A stretch of DNA of 19,301 nt, from NCBI GenBank assembly GCA_964446285.1, contig CAYUNT010000074.1, positions 1-19,301 on the forward strand, written 5' to 3'. A model generated the notes under the pieces. It was not told the DNA's origin. It did no database searches and was given only the letters and a program-made list of their open reading frames with translations. A program made the translations under genes and the position numbers. Source of the stretch: CAYUNT01 sp964446285. GTDB taxonomy: Bacteria; Sumerlaeota; Sumerlaeia; SLMS01; CAYUNT01. This document shows positions 7,304 through 14,639 of this stretch, in pieces; the first letter of the stretch is position 1, and each line of letters starts with the position of its first letter.

Positions 7304-7331
7304 CTCCCAAGTCCCAACTTCCTTGTCAGAC

Positions 7332-8531
7332 TTACATCAAATCCTCCCGCCCGGATTCTCGCAGGCGGGCGATGAGTTTTTTAATATCCTGCGCGCGGTC
7401 TTTGCTGGCGACAAGAATCACGTCCTCCACGGCAACAACAATAACATCGCGAACGCCAAGCGCGGCAACAAGTTTTGGCTTCGGCGCGCCGGAAGCGCCG
7501 GCAGCCGGGGAGAAGGAGCCGACAGGAGAAGCGGCTCCGGTCTTGTCCGAGGCGGGGGAGGACGACTCACCCGGCGCATAGATCACTGATCCGTGTGCGT
7601 CCAGCACGGTCACATCGCCCACGAGCACATTGCCCTCTGCATCGGGCGCGAAGAGCCGGTCGAGCGCCGTCCACGCGCCTATGTCCTCCCAATGGAACCG
7701 GGCGCGGATGCACAGGCGGTTTAGAGCCTTTTCCATGATGGCGATGTCGATCGGGAGTTTTTCCATCGAGGCAAACGCCCGCGCCACAACCTCGGTGGCA
7801 TCGGGTGTATCCCAGGCGCGTTCGATCGCGTCGAGCGCGCGCGCCATCGCGGGCTGGTGCTGGCGCGCGGCGGCGCAAAACGCCTCGGACGTCCAGAAAA
7901 ACATCCCGCTGTTCCAGAAAAACGTTCCGGCGGCAACGAACTCGCGCGCGGTCTGCAAATCGGGCTTTTCGCGGAATTGCACCACATTGAGCGCATCCGC
8001 CCCCAGTTCCGGCCGCGCCGCGCTGGTTTCGATATATCCATAACCTGTGTGAGGTTCCGTTGGCGGGACGCCGAAAATCACCAAATCCCCCGCGCGTTCG
8101 GCGGCCTCGCAGGCCTGGCGCACCTGATCGAGAAACACCTCTTCCGGCTCGACGATGTGGTCGGCGGTGAGGACGGCCATCGTGGGATTGCCCCAGCGGC
8201 GGCGCGCAACGGCCGCGGCGAGCACAAGGCACGGCGCGGTATTGCGTCCCTCGGGTTCGGCGATGACGTTTTCCGGCGGGAAGTCCGCGCCCAGGCATTC
8301 GAGGATCGGCTGGCGCAAGTGGCCGCCCGCGATCACGAGAACCCGCTCGGGCGGGATAATGGGGGCAATGCGCCGGACCGCCTCGCGCAGCATCGGGGGG
8401 CGTCCGCCGAAACTGAGCAGTTGCTTCGGGCGCAGGCGGCGGCTGTATGGCCAGAATCGCTCGCCCGACCCGCCGGCCATGATGACAGCGATTCGGTTGG
8501 GCTGATGTTTGGTATTGAGCGAATTGGACAT
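7332..8531 (-). CDS. manC: Mannose-1-phosphate guanylyltransferase
   Basis: A 399-aa nucleotidyltransferase making GDP-mannose from mannose-1-phosphate and GTP, for glycans or polysaccharides in the cytoplasm. The signature GGSGERFWPYSRRLRPK is at 20-36. EPEGRNTAP (92-100), TADHI (122-126), FREKP (186-190), WNSGMFFW (206-213), DIAIMEKA (262-269) and WEDIGAW (281-287) are all present and typical of the GMP family. Residues about 322-351 are a Ser/Ala/Gly/Pro-rich insertion in the C-terminal beta-helix region that lengthens the protein beyond the usual ~350-360 aa. There is no phosphomannose isomerase domain. I chose the ATG at 8531 because the nucleotidyltransferase signature follows 19 residues later and GGAG and CAGGAG sites lie just upstream; a longer frame to 8912 has no family similarity. 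It is divergent from the sugar transporter. Confidence 0.93.
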   Translation of the reverse strand: MSNSLNTKHQPNRIAVIMAGGSGERFWPYSRRLRPKQLLSFGGRPPMLREAVRRIAPIIPPERVLVIAGGHLRQPILECLGADFPPENVIAEPEGRNTAPCLVLAAAVARRRWGNPTMAVLTADHIVEPEEVFLDQVRQACEAAERAGDLVIFGVPPTEPHTGYGYIETSAARPELGADALNVVQFREKPDLQTAREFVAAGTFFWNSGMFFWTSEAFCAAARQHQPAMARALDAIERAWDTPDATEVVARAFASMEKLPIDIAIMEKALNRLCIRARFHWEDIGAWTALDRLFAPDAEGNVLVGDVTVLDAHGSVIYAPGESSSPASDKTGAASPVGSFSPAAGASGAPKPKLVAALGVRDVIVVAVEDVILVASKDRAQDIKKLIARLRESGREDLM

Positions 8532-8667
8532 ATCTCCGCGAACACTCCTGCCGGGGCGCTGGGGAAGCCATTCCTTCCAGCGGCGAAATATCCACAACCG
8601 GGCCGATTTCACAAGCGCAACTGGCGCGGCGGGGCAGATGGCCGCGCTTTGTATTCCGGTGGCGCAA

Positions 8668-8681
8668 TGTAAGCGGTTGCA
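8668..8681. promoter_or_regulatory. LacI/GalR-type operator candidate
   Basis: TGTAAGCGGTTGCA fits the general LacI/GalR (and cre-like) operator pattern TGnAAnCGnTTnCA at every fixed position. It lies about 107 nt before the binding-protein start and about 137 nt before manC, in the 256-nt divergent region 8532-8787. Such operators commonly control sugar transporters. No LacI-family regulator is encoded in the window. I do not see a strong sigma-70 promoter pair next to it. Confidence 0.55.
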
Positions 8682-8787
8682 AAAAATCGCCTGCGCCCAG
8701 CCTTTTGGCATTGCCCTCCCGCCAGAAGGACCGTATGCAGTTGCCAACGTTGCGCCTTCCGGGTAATAAGGAAGGATGTTTGTTGTT

Positions 8788-10140
8788 ATGCGCCGTTTGC
8801 GCGATTGGATCGATAGCTTCCCTCTTGGCAAGGCCCCGCTGATCCTGCTCGTTGTGGCTGTGATCTCGGGCGTGTGGCTGCTTGCGCATCCGGTTGCGCG
8901 AAACACCGCCACGCTTCGCTACTGGACTTTTACCCACATATCCTACCAGGGCAATCAGGAGGCCGCGCGGCGTTTTGAGGCCGCGCATCCGGGAACTAAA
9001 ATCGACCTGCAACTGGTCCACCTGACCGCCGTGACGAGCCGCCTGCGAGCCGCCTTCTGGGCCGATTTGGATGTGCCCGACATGGTCGAGGTGGAAATCA
9101 GCAAAGCGGGCAGCTTCTATCGCGGGCCGGTCGATGAGGTGGGATTCCGCGACTTGACACCGTGGCTCGAGCGCGATGGCCTTCTCGACACGATGGTCCG
9201 CTCGCGTTTTGCCGCTTACAGCAATCGCGGGAAAATTTTCGGACTGCCGCTGGATATTCACCCGGTGGTGCTGGCCTACCGGCGCGACCTTCTCGAAGAG
9301 GCCGGGGTCGATGTCGAAAAGGACCTGACCACCTGGGACGATTTCGTGCGCGTGGGGCGGCGGCTCACCAAGCCGGGCGAACGTTACATGCTCCAACTGA
9401 GCGAAACCACCGCCGGGCACCTTGAGATGCTTATGTTTCAGCGCGGAGGCGGCTACTTCGACTCCGATGGCCGCCTTATCATGGACAATGACATCGCGCT
9501 CGATACGCTCAAGTTTTATACGCGCCTCATTGCAGGTCCCGACCGCATCGCAAGCGATTTCGGCACGGGCGCGGTGCTGACCCAGGCCGTCGAGAATGGA
9601 TACTTCCTGTTTTACGTTTGCCCCGACTGGATGAGTTACGTGTTTGAGGGCGACGTGCCGCGCGCCAGCGGAAAGATGGCCATGATGCCGCTTCCGGCCT
9701 GGGAACCAGGCGGACGGCGCACGAGCACGCTGGGGGGCACGATGCTCGCCATCACAAGCCACTGCAAACAACCCGATCTGGCCTGGGAATTGGCCAAGGA
9801 GTTTTACCTTGATAAGGACAAACTCGCCGACCGATTCCGCAAAACAAACATCATTCCACCCCTGCGCGCGGCCTGGGATCACCCGGTGTATGACGAACCG
9901 CGCGAGTATTGGTCTGGGCAGAAAATCGGGCGGATTTATACGGGCCTCGCGCCGCAAGTCCCCGCGCAATACACCAGCCCGTTCATTGAACTGGCCAAAA
10001 CGAAACTGGCGGAGGTCGTGGCGGGATGCGCGGCCTATTACCGCAAGAACGGCGAACAGGGCTTTGACGAATACGCAAATAAACGTCTCAAAGAAGCCGC
10101 CGCCGATGTGCGAGTGTTCATGAAGCGAAATCCATTTTAA
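8788..10140 (+). CDS. Sugar ABC transporter substrate-binding protein, membrane-anchored
   Basis: A 450-aa family 1 (MalE/UgpB-like) extracellular solute-binding protein. The N-terminus has a hydrophobic segment (about 16-33) but no lipobox cysteine, so it is probably held by an uncleaved signal anchor. Characteristic parts include LRYWTF (43-48), an NQEAARRFEAAHPGTKIDL strand-helix, KIFGLPLDIHPVVLAYRRDLLEEAGV, a TWDDF segment and GGTMLAITSHCKQPDLAWELAKE near the C-terminal half. The ATG at 8788 has GGAAGGA about 11 nt upstream; an in-frame ATG at 8776 directly abuts that site and is less likely. It is the first gene of a transporter set with the two permeases downstream (10307-12039). The substrate is unknown; a saccharide is likely from the family. 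Confidence 0.92.
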   Translation: MRRLRDWIDSFPLGKAPLILLVVAVISGVWLLAHPVARNTATLRYWTFTHISYQGNQEAARRFEAAHPGTKIDLQLVHLTAVTSRLRAAFWADLDVPDMVEVEISKAGSFYRGPVDEVGFRDLTPWLERDGLLDTMVRSRFAAYSNRGKIFGLPLDIHPVVLAYRRDLLEEAGVDVEKDLTTWDDFVRVGRRLTKPGERYMLQLSETTAGHLEMLMFQRGGGYFDSDGRLIMDNDIALDTLKFYTRLIAGPDRIASDFGTGAVLTQAVENGYFLFYVCPDWMSYVFEGDVPRASGKMAMMPLPAWEPGGRRTSTLGGTMLAITSHCKQPDLAWELAKEFYLDKDKLADRFRKTNIIPPLRAAWDHPVYDEPREYWSGQKIGRIYTGLAPQVPAQYTSPFIELAKTKLAEVVAGCAAYYRKNGEQGFDEYANKRLKEAAADVRVFMKRNPF

Positions 10141-10164
10141 GGCACCAAGCGATCTAAATGACGA

Positions 10165-10190
10165 AAAGGACCCAAAGGACCCAAAGGACA
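10165..10190 (+). repeat. Short tandem repeat of a 9-bp unit
   Basis: Two exact AAAGGACCC units and a third incomplete one lie 25-50 nt after the binding-protein stop codon, in the 166-nt gap before the first permease. It is non-coding. The function is unknown; it may be a fragment of another dispersed repeat. Confidence 0.7.
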
Positions 10191-10230
10191 GAAAAACCCG
10201 ACGCGCCAGCCATCAACCAGCCGCCGCCGA

Positions 10231-10275
10231 CCACTCCCCACTGATCACTGTCCACTGATTGCTGCCCACTTCTTC
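10231..10275 (-). repeat. Heptad-repeat intergenic element, fragment C (inverted)
   Basis: Read on the minus strand, this stretch matches the CAGTGNN-heptad section of copy B (12114-12157) at about 38 of 44 positions, sharing GAAGAAGTGGGCAG and ACAGTGATCAG. It lacks both GTTGTGR arms and the GGTTTCCGTGGCAGGTC core, so it is a partial copy in reverse orientation. It lies inside the transporter unit between the binding protein and the first permease. Confidence 0.75.
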
Positions 10276-10306
10276 TTTGCATCTCCCGACTCGGAATCAC
10301 TGACTT

Positions 10307-11212
10307 ATGACATCGCGATCCCTATTTTACTGGCAGCGCCGATATGCGCCCTACCTCTTTGTCTCGCCCTTTCTCGCGATGTTTCTTGTGTTTTCGCTCT
10401 ATCCGCTTCTGAAGAGCCTGATCTTGGCTTTTTATATCACCAATGGCCCCAAATCGAGCCTCTTCGCCGGACTGGAGAATTTCCGCTTCCTGCTTCACGA
10501 TCCGGATTTCCACACAGCGGTCTGGAACACGACGGTGTATGCGTTTTTCAGCGTGGCGCTTCAGTTGCCCGTCGCGCTCGGGCTGGCGCTGCTGCTCAAT
10601 TCGCGCCTTGTGCGCGCGCGCAACTTTTTCCGTCTCGCGTTTTTCTCGCCCAATCTTGTCGGGCAGGTGTTTGTCGCCGTGCTGTTTGGTGTGATTTTCC
10701 TGCCCGAGTTCGGACTGCTCAATCGCGCGCTCCACTGGCTGATCGGACTGCCCCGCGAAACGAAATGGCTTCAGACGCCTGAACTCGTCATGCCTGCGCT
10801 CGTTTTCACATCGCTGTGGATGTATGTCGGGTTCAACATGATCTACTTTCTCGCGGCGCTGCAGGCGGTGGATCGCGATCTCTACGACGCGGCGGCGGTG
10901 GATGGCGCGAACACATTTCAGCGATTTTTGCATGTCACGCTGCCCGCCATCCGGCCCGTCGCTGTGTTTGTGCTCGTGCTCGCGACGATCGGGTCATTCC
11001 AACTTTTCGAGCTTCCCTTCGTGCTGCTCGGGCAGGGACCGGGACCGGACAACGCCGGACTGACCGTCGTGATGTATTTGTATATCAACGGATTTGAGGC
11101 GGGCGACCTCGGATATGCCTCGGCGGTGGGGTGGGCGCTGGCCTTTATCATCCTTGTATTCTCGCTCGCGCAATTGCACCTGAGCGGATTTTTCCGGCGC
11201 GAGGAGGCCTGA
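10307..11212 (+). CDS. Sugar ABC transporter permease (MalF/UgpA type)
   Basis: A 301-aa inner-membrane permease with about six hydrophobic segments. The EAA-type cytoplasmic loop DLYDAAAVDGANTFQ...LPAIRP (191-217), which docks the ATPase, is well conserved. The N-terminus YAPYLFVSPFLAMFLVFSLYPLL is typical of the MalF/UgpA subfamily. The start is the ATG at 10307, with only a weak ribosome site. Its stop codon is five nt before the next permease start, and its last codons contain that gene's GAGGAGG ribosome site (11201-11207). It pairs with the second permease to form the sugar channel. Confidence 0.95.
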   Translation: MTSRSLFYWQRRYAPYLFVSPFLAMFLVFSLYPLLKSLILAFYITNGPKSSLFAGLENFRFLLHDPDFHTAVWNTTVYAFFSVALQLPVALGLALLLNSRLVRARNFFRLAFFSPNLVGQVFVAVLFGVIFLPEFGLLNRALHWLIGLPRETKWLQTPELVMPALVFTSLWMYVGFNMIYFLAALQAVDRDLYDAAAVDGANTFQRFLHVTLPAIRPVAVFVLVLATIGSFQLFELPFVLLGQGPGPDNAGLTVVMYLYINGFEAGDLGYASAVGWALAFIILVFSLAQLHLSGFFRREEA

Positions 11213-11217
11213 TCCCA

Positions 11218-12039
11218 ATGAATTCGTCCCGGACGCCCGTTGTGGTGTTGCTCTACGCCGCGCTGATTTCCATCACCGTTGTGATGCTGACGCCGCTTGT
11301 GTGGCTGCTCGCCGCCAGCCTGAAAAACCACGACGATCTGTTCCACTACCTTTTCTTTTCGCCGCGCCCGTCGCTCTATAATTTTCAGTGCTTGTTCCGT
11401 GATGTGCCGTTCACGCGCTTTTTGATGAACACGTTTTTCGTGGCTGGGGCGAGCGTTATTGTGCAGTTGTTTTTCGCGTCGCTCGGCGGATTTGCCCTTG
11501 CCAAATACGAATTCCGCGGACGCCGTCTGATCATGCTCCTGATGCTCTCGACCATGCTCATTCCGGGCTATGTGCTCATGGCGCCGCTCTATGAACTGAT
11601 CTACCGCCTGGGCATGATGGATTCCTTCCTGGGCCTGATCGTTCCAAGCGCCGTGAGCGTTCTCGGAATGTTTCTGTTTCGCCAGTCGATGCTTGGGATT
11701 CCCGACGACTTGTTGCAGGCCGGGCGCATCGACGGCTGTTCGGAATTCCGCCTCTATTGGGACATCGCGCTGCCGGTGTCGCGTCCGATGACAGGCGCGT
11801 TTTGCCTGATCGCGTTTATGGGATCGTGGAACAGCTTCTTATGGCCGCAATTGGTTTTGCACACGCGCGACCGTTTTGTGCTGCCCATCGCGCTCAATCA
11901 GATGGTCGGATTGTATTCGCGCGAATACGGCTCGCTCATGGCCGGCACGCTGCTCTCCATTGTGCCGGTGGTGATATTGTTTTTCATATTGCAGAAGGAA
12001 TTTATCAGCGGCCTCACCGCCGGAGCGATCAAGGGCTGA
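11218..12039 (+). CDS. Sugar ABC transporter permease (MalG/UgpE type)
   Basis: A 273-aa inner-membrane permease, the second half of the channel. It has about six hydrophobic segments and the EAA loop DLLQAGRIDGCSEFRLYW...LPVSRP at 164-190. FALAKYEFRGRR (92-103) and SWNSFLWPQLVL (203-214) are typical of the MalG/CUT1 subfamily. GAGGAGG lies 10 nt before the ATG at 11218, supporting this start over a longer frame that overlaps the first permease. No ATP-binding subunit follows; the next gene is convergent. The transporter must therefore use an ATPase encoded elsewhere, as MsmK-like shared ATPases do in some bacteria. Confidence 0.95.
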   Translation: MNSSRTPVVVLLYAALISITVVMLTPLVWLLAASLKNHDDLFHYLFFSPRPSLYNFQCLFRDVPFTRFLMNTFFVAGASVIVQLFFASLGGFALAKYEFRGRRLIMLLMLSTMLIPGYVLMAPLYELIYRLGMMDSFLGLIVPSAVSVLGMFLFRQSMLGIPDDLLQAGRIDGCSEFRLYWDIALPVSRPMTGAFCLIAFMGSWNSFLWPQLVLHTRDRFVLPIALNQMVGLYSREYGSLMAGTLLSIVPVVILFFILQKEFISGLTAGAIKG

Positions 12040-12061
12040 GGGGCAAAAGGGAATTGGCAGC

Positions 12062-12270
12062 GAGTTGTGAGTTGTAAGGGGAAGTTGTGAGTTGTGGGTT
12101 GTGAGTTGTGAGTGAAGAAGTGGGCAGAGGTCAGTGAACAGTGATCAGCGGGCAGTGTTTTGGTTTCCGTGGCAGGTCTTCTCTTAAGTCTTTTCAATCC
12201 TTCTGCTTTCTATCTCTTAGCCCCCAACTCACAACTCACAACCCATAACTCACAACCCACCATCCACAAC
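12062..12270. repeat. Heptad-repeat intergenic element, copy B
   Basis: This occupies nearly all of the gap between the convergent permease and response-regulator genes. The G-rich arm 12084-12113 consists of four GTTGTGR heptads. It is complementary to 12227-12256 at 29 of 30 positions, and the odd pair would be G-U in RNA. CAGTGNN-type heptads (12125-12157), the core GGTTTCCGTGGCAGGTC (12162-12178) and ATCTCTTA (12212-12219) occur in the same order as in copy A. In this position the large hairpin could slow convergent transcription, but no T-tract terminator is present. Confidence 0.88.
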
Positions 12271-12275
12271 TCTCC

Positions 12276-13622
12276 CTACTCAATTCCATACTCATCGAGT
12301 TTTCGGTAGAGGGTTTTGCGTCCGAGTCCGAGCACGCGCGCGGCAAGCGCCTTGTTTCCGTCATTGGCCGCGAGCGTCGCGCGGATGAGTTCCTTTTCGG
12401 CGTCGCGCAGCGACGTGCCCACGCGCAGGCGAATCGACTGGCTCGGGGCCGTCTCGCGCTGGATGTCCGGCGGCAGTTGGCGCGGCGGAATTTCGCGTCC
12501 CGTCGCTAGAATCACCAGGCTCTCGATCGTTGTGCGAAGCTGGCGCACGTTGCCCGGCCAGGCGTAGTTCACAAGCAAATTCAGCGCCCGCGGCGAGATC
12601 ATCGTGTTCTTGCCATGCTCGCGGTTAAACTGCTGAAGGAAATGTTCGACGAGGAGCGGGATGTCCTCGGGCCGCTCTCGCAATGGCGGCAGCACAATCC
12701 TCACCACGTTGAGCCGCCAGAACAAATCTTCGCGAAACCGTCCCTCTTTCACCTCCACATCGAGATCGCGGTTGGTGGCCGCCACAACGCGAACATCCAC
12801 GCGGATCGTCTGCGAACCGCCCACGCGCTCGAATTCCTGCTCCTGAAGGACGCGCAGCAATTTCACCTGAAACTCGGGCGAGGTTTCGCTGATTTCATCG
12901 AGGAAAATCGTGCCCTGATCGGCCATTTCGAAGCGCCCGGGCTTGGTGCGGACGGCGTTTGTGAACGCGCCCTTTTCGTGTCCGAAGAGTTCGCTTTCGA
13001 GGAGGCTTTGCGCGAGCGCCCCGCAGTTGACCGCGACAAATGGTTTTCGGCGGCGCGGCGAGTTATGGTGGATCGCCCGTGCAATCAGCTCCTTGCCTGT
13101 GCCCGTTTCGCCCTGGATGAGCACGGAGGCGCGCGTCGGGGCCACCTGGCGCACACGCTGAAACACCTCCTGCATCGCAGCCGAACGCCCGACGATCTGC
13201 TCGAAGCCATACATCGTATCGACTTCGGCGCGAAGGCGTTCGTTCTCGGCGCGCATGTGCCGCTGCTCGAAGACGCGATCGACGAGCAGGCGCAATTCCT
13301 CGATGTTCACGGGCTTGATGAAATAGTGCGCCGCGCCGAGTTTCATCGCCTCGACCGCCGTCTCGACCGTGCCGTGGCCTGTGAGCACCGCCACGTCCAC
13401 CTCGGGATGCTCCTCGCGCAGATGATGGAGAAACTCCATGCCATCCATGCGCGGCATTTTGATGTCCGTAAGCACAAAATCCACCGGGTGCTCGCGCGCG
13501 TAAGCGAGCGCTTCCTCGCCGTCGGCTGCCGTGGCGATTTCGGTATCGGGGCGTTCGAGCGCCCATTTCAACCCATCGCGGGTGTTTTTTTCGTCTTCAA
13601 CGATCAGTATGGTTTGAGGCAT
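12276..13622 (-). CDS. Sigma-54-dependent response regulator (NtrC/AtoC type)
   Basis: A 448-aa three-domain regulator. The receiver domain (about 3-115) has Asp10/Glu11, the phosphoacceptor Asp53 (LTDIKMPRMDG), Thr81 and Lys103. The AAA+ domain (about 142-370) has Walker A GETGTGKE (171-178), the sigma-54 contact loop as GAFTNA (218-223) instead of canonical GAFTGA, Walker B GTIFLDEI (237-244), AATNRDL and FWRLNVVRIVLPPLRER. The C-terminal Fis-type helix-turn-helix (about 404-445) has GNKALAARVLGLGRKTLYRKL. It activates sigma-54 RNA polymerase after phosphorylation. No histidine kinase gene adjoins it, and I found no convincing sigma-54 promoter in the window. The start is the ATG at 13622, with a modest GGAA site upstream. 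Confidence 0.95.
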   Translation of the reverse strand: MPQTILIVEDEKNTRDGLKWALERPDTEIATAADGEEALAYAREHPVDFVLTDIKMPRMDGMEFLHHLREEHPEVDVAVLTGHGTVETAVEAMKLGAAHYFIKPVNIEELRLLVDRVFEQRHMRAENERLRAEVDTMYGFEQIVGRSAAMQEVFQRVRQVAPTRASVLIQGETGTGKELIARAIHHNSPRRRKPFVAVNCGALAQSLLESELFGHEKGAFTNAVRTKPGRFEMADQGTIFLDEISETSPEFQVKLLRVLQEQEFERVGGSQTIRVDVRVVAATNRDLDVEVKEGRFREDLFWRLNVVRIVLPPLRERPEDIPLLVEHFLQQFNREHGKNTMISPRALNLLVNYAWPGNVRQLRTTIESLVILATGREIPPRQLPPDIQRETAPSQSIRLRVGTSLRDAEKELIRATLAANDGNKALAARVLGLGRKTLYRKLDEYGIE

Positions 13623-13721
13623 GGCTTATTCCGATTTTTGGGTGCAAAATCCGTCAAGAGACGCGAGGCCATACGAAAAGCGGAGTGTATCGCCTCGCAA
13701 AGACATGTGTGTCACTACGAC

Positions 13722-14618
13722 TCATGCGTTGTCGAGAGAAAATCGCGAAAACACCGTCTGTTCAAGGAAATGCATGCTTTTTGATTTCATGCCGAGATGA
13801 TGCGCCGCCAGGGCCGCGAGGGCGCGAAGCAATTCGATGGCCGCGGCGGGCGCAAGCGAAGGCAAATCCGGCAACTCAGCGCTTGGCGCGCGCAGATTTT
13901 CATACACCGCGCGGACGGCGGGCGGTTCGAGCGGCGCAAGGCGGGCTGCGCCGCCCAGCTCGCCGCCGCGCAGTCTGGCACCGCCCACTGCCATTTTCCG
14001 CGGGCCTGCCGACGCGCCTCCTCTGGCGATTTCCCCCGCGTCGGTGGCCGGCCTCGCTCCCGCGCGAATCACACCCCCCGCCACATCCAGATAAAAATGC
14101 TCCGGGCGCGCCCCTCCGCCCTTGCGCCTCCACGCGCCGTTCAAAAGCGCCTCATCAATGCACGGCTCGATGCCGGCAATGGTCAAAATCCGAAGCGCCC
14201 ACCGCGCTGCCAGGGTCAGCGGTGGCGATTCCACAGCCGCTTCCATCTGGCTCAAGCCCAGGCTCACCGCGTCGTAGAGCGCCGGGGCGGCGTGCCCGGT
14301 TTCCGCTGCATCAAGGCCCAGATCGAGCAAGAACGAAGCGAGCGCCAATCGGTCCACATCCCCACGCAATCCCGTGTGCTCGTCCAGCAACGACGCATCA
14401 TCCAGCCGCGCGGCTTCCGCGCCCTCGCGCAGGTGGAACGTGGCTTCAATTTCGGCAAGATTTTGGAGAATGCCCGCGCGCCGCCCCCTGCTGGATTTGA
14501 TCCCTGGCACGGCAATGGAAATCCGGCCCGCCTCGCGCGTCAGCAGGTGGATCATCTGATCCGCCTCGCGGTAGTCGAACGCCGGACCGACAATCGCGCG
14601 CGTTTGAATCAGGTTCAT
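13722..14618 (-). CDS. recO: DNA repair protein RecO
   Basis: A 298-aa RecO-type recombination mediator, which helps load RecA onto SSB-coated single strands in the RecFOR pathway. It shows the N-terminal OB-fold pattern (TRAIVGPAFDYREADQMIHLLTREAGRISIAVPGIKSSRGR, residues 6-46) followed by a helical domain with ALRILTIAGIEPCID (141-155). The C-terminal HHLGMKSKSMHFL (273-285) is the conserved RecO ending. The Cys cluster that binds zinc in some RecO proteins is absent (one Cys, 153). A Gly/Ala/Arg-rich stretch (164-222) is longer and more degenerate than usual. It starts 21 nt after the stop of the upstream secreted-protein gene, so the two are probably cotranscribed. No clear Shine-Dalgarno sequence precedes the ATG at 14618. 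Confidence 0.87.
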   Translation of the reverse strand: MNLIQTRAIVGPAFDYREADQMIHLLTREAGRISIAVPGIKSSRGRRAGILQNLAEIEATFHLREGAEAARLDDASLLDEHTGLRGDVDRLALASFLLDLGLDAAETGHAAPALYDAVSLGLSQMEAAVESPPLTLAARWALRILTIAGIEPCIDEALLNGAWRRKGGGARPEHFYLDVAGGVIRAGARPATDAGEIARGGASAGPRKMAVGGARLRGGELGGAARLAPLEPPAVRAVYENLRAPSAELPDLPSLAPAAAIELLRALAALAAHHLGMKSKSMHFLEQTVFSRFSLDNA

Positions 14619-14639
14619 TGGCGCATTAGGAGGGGGGCA

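Noticed and set aside
7567..9969. Minus-strand open frame of 800 codons spanning manC and the binding-protein gene
   Set aside because: It is out of frame with manC and antisense to a clear binding protein; its translation has no conserved motifs and is a GC-rich shadow.
12615..13784. Plus-strand open frame of 389 codons
   Set aside because: It is antisense to the sigma-54 response regulator, which has intact motifs from end to end.
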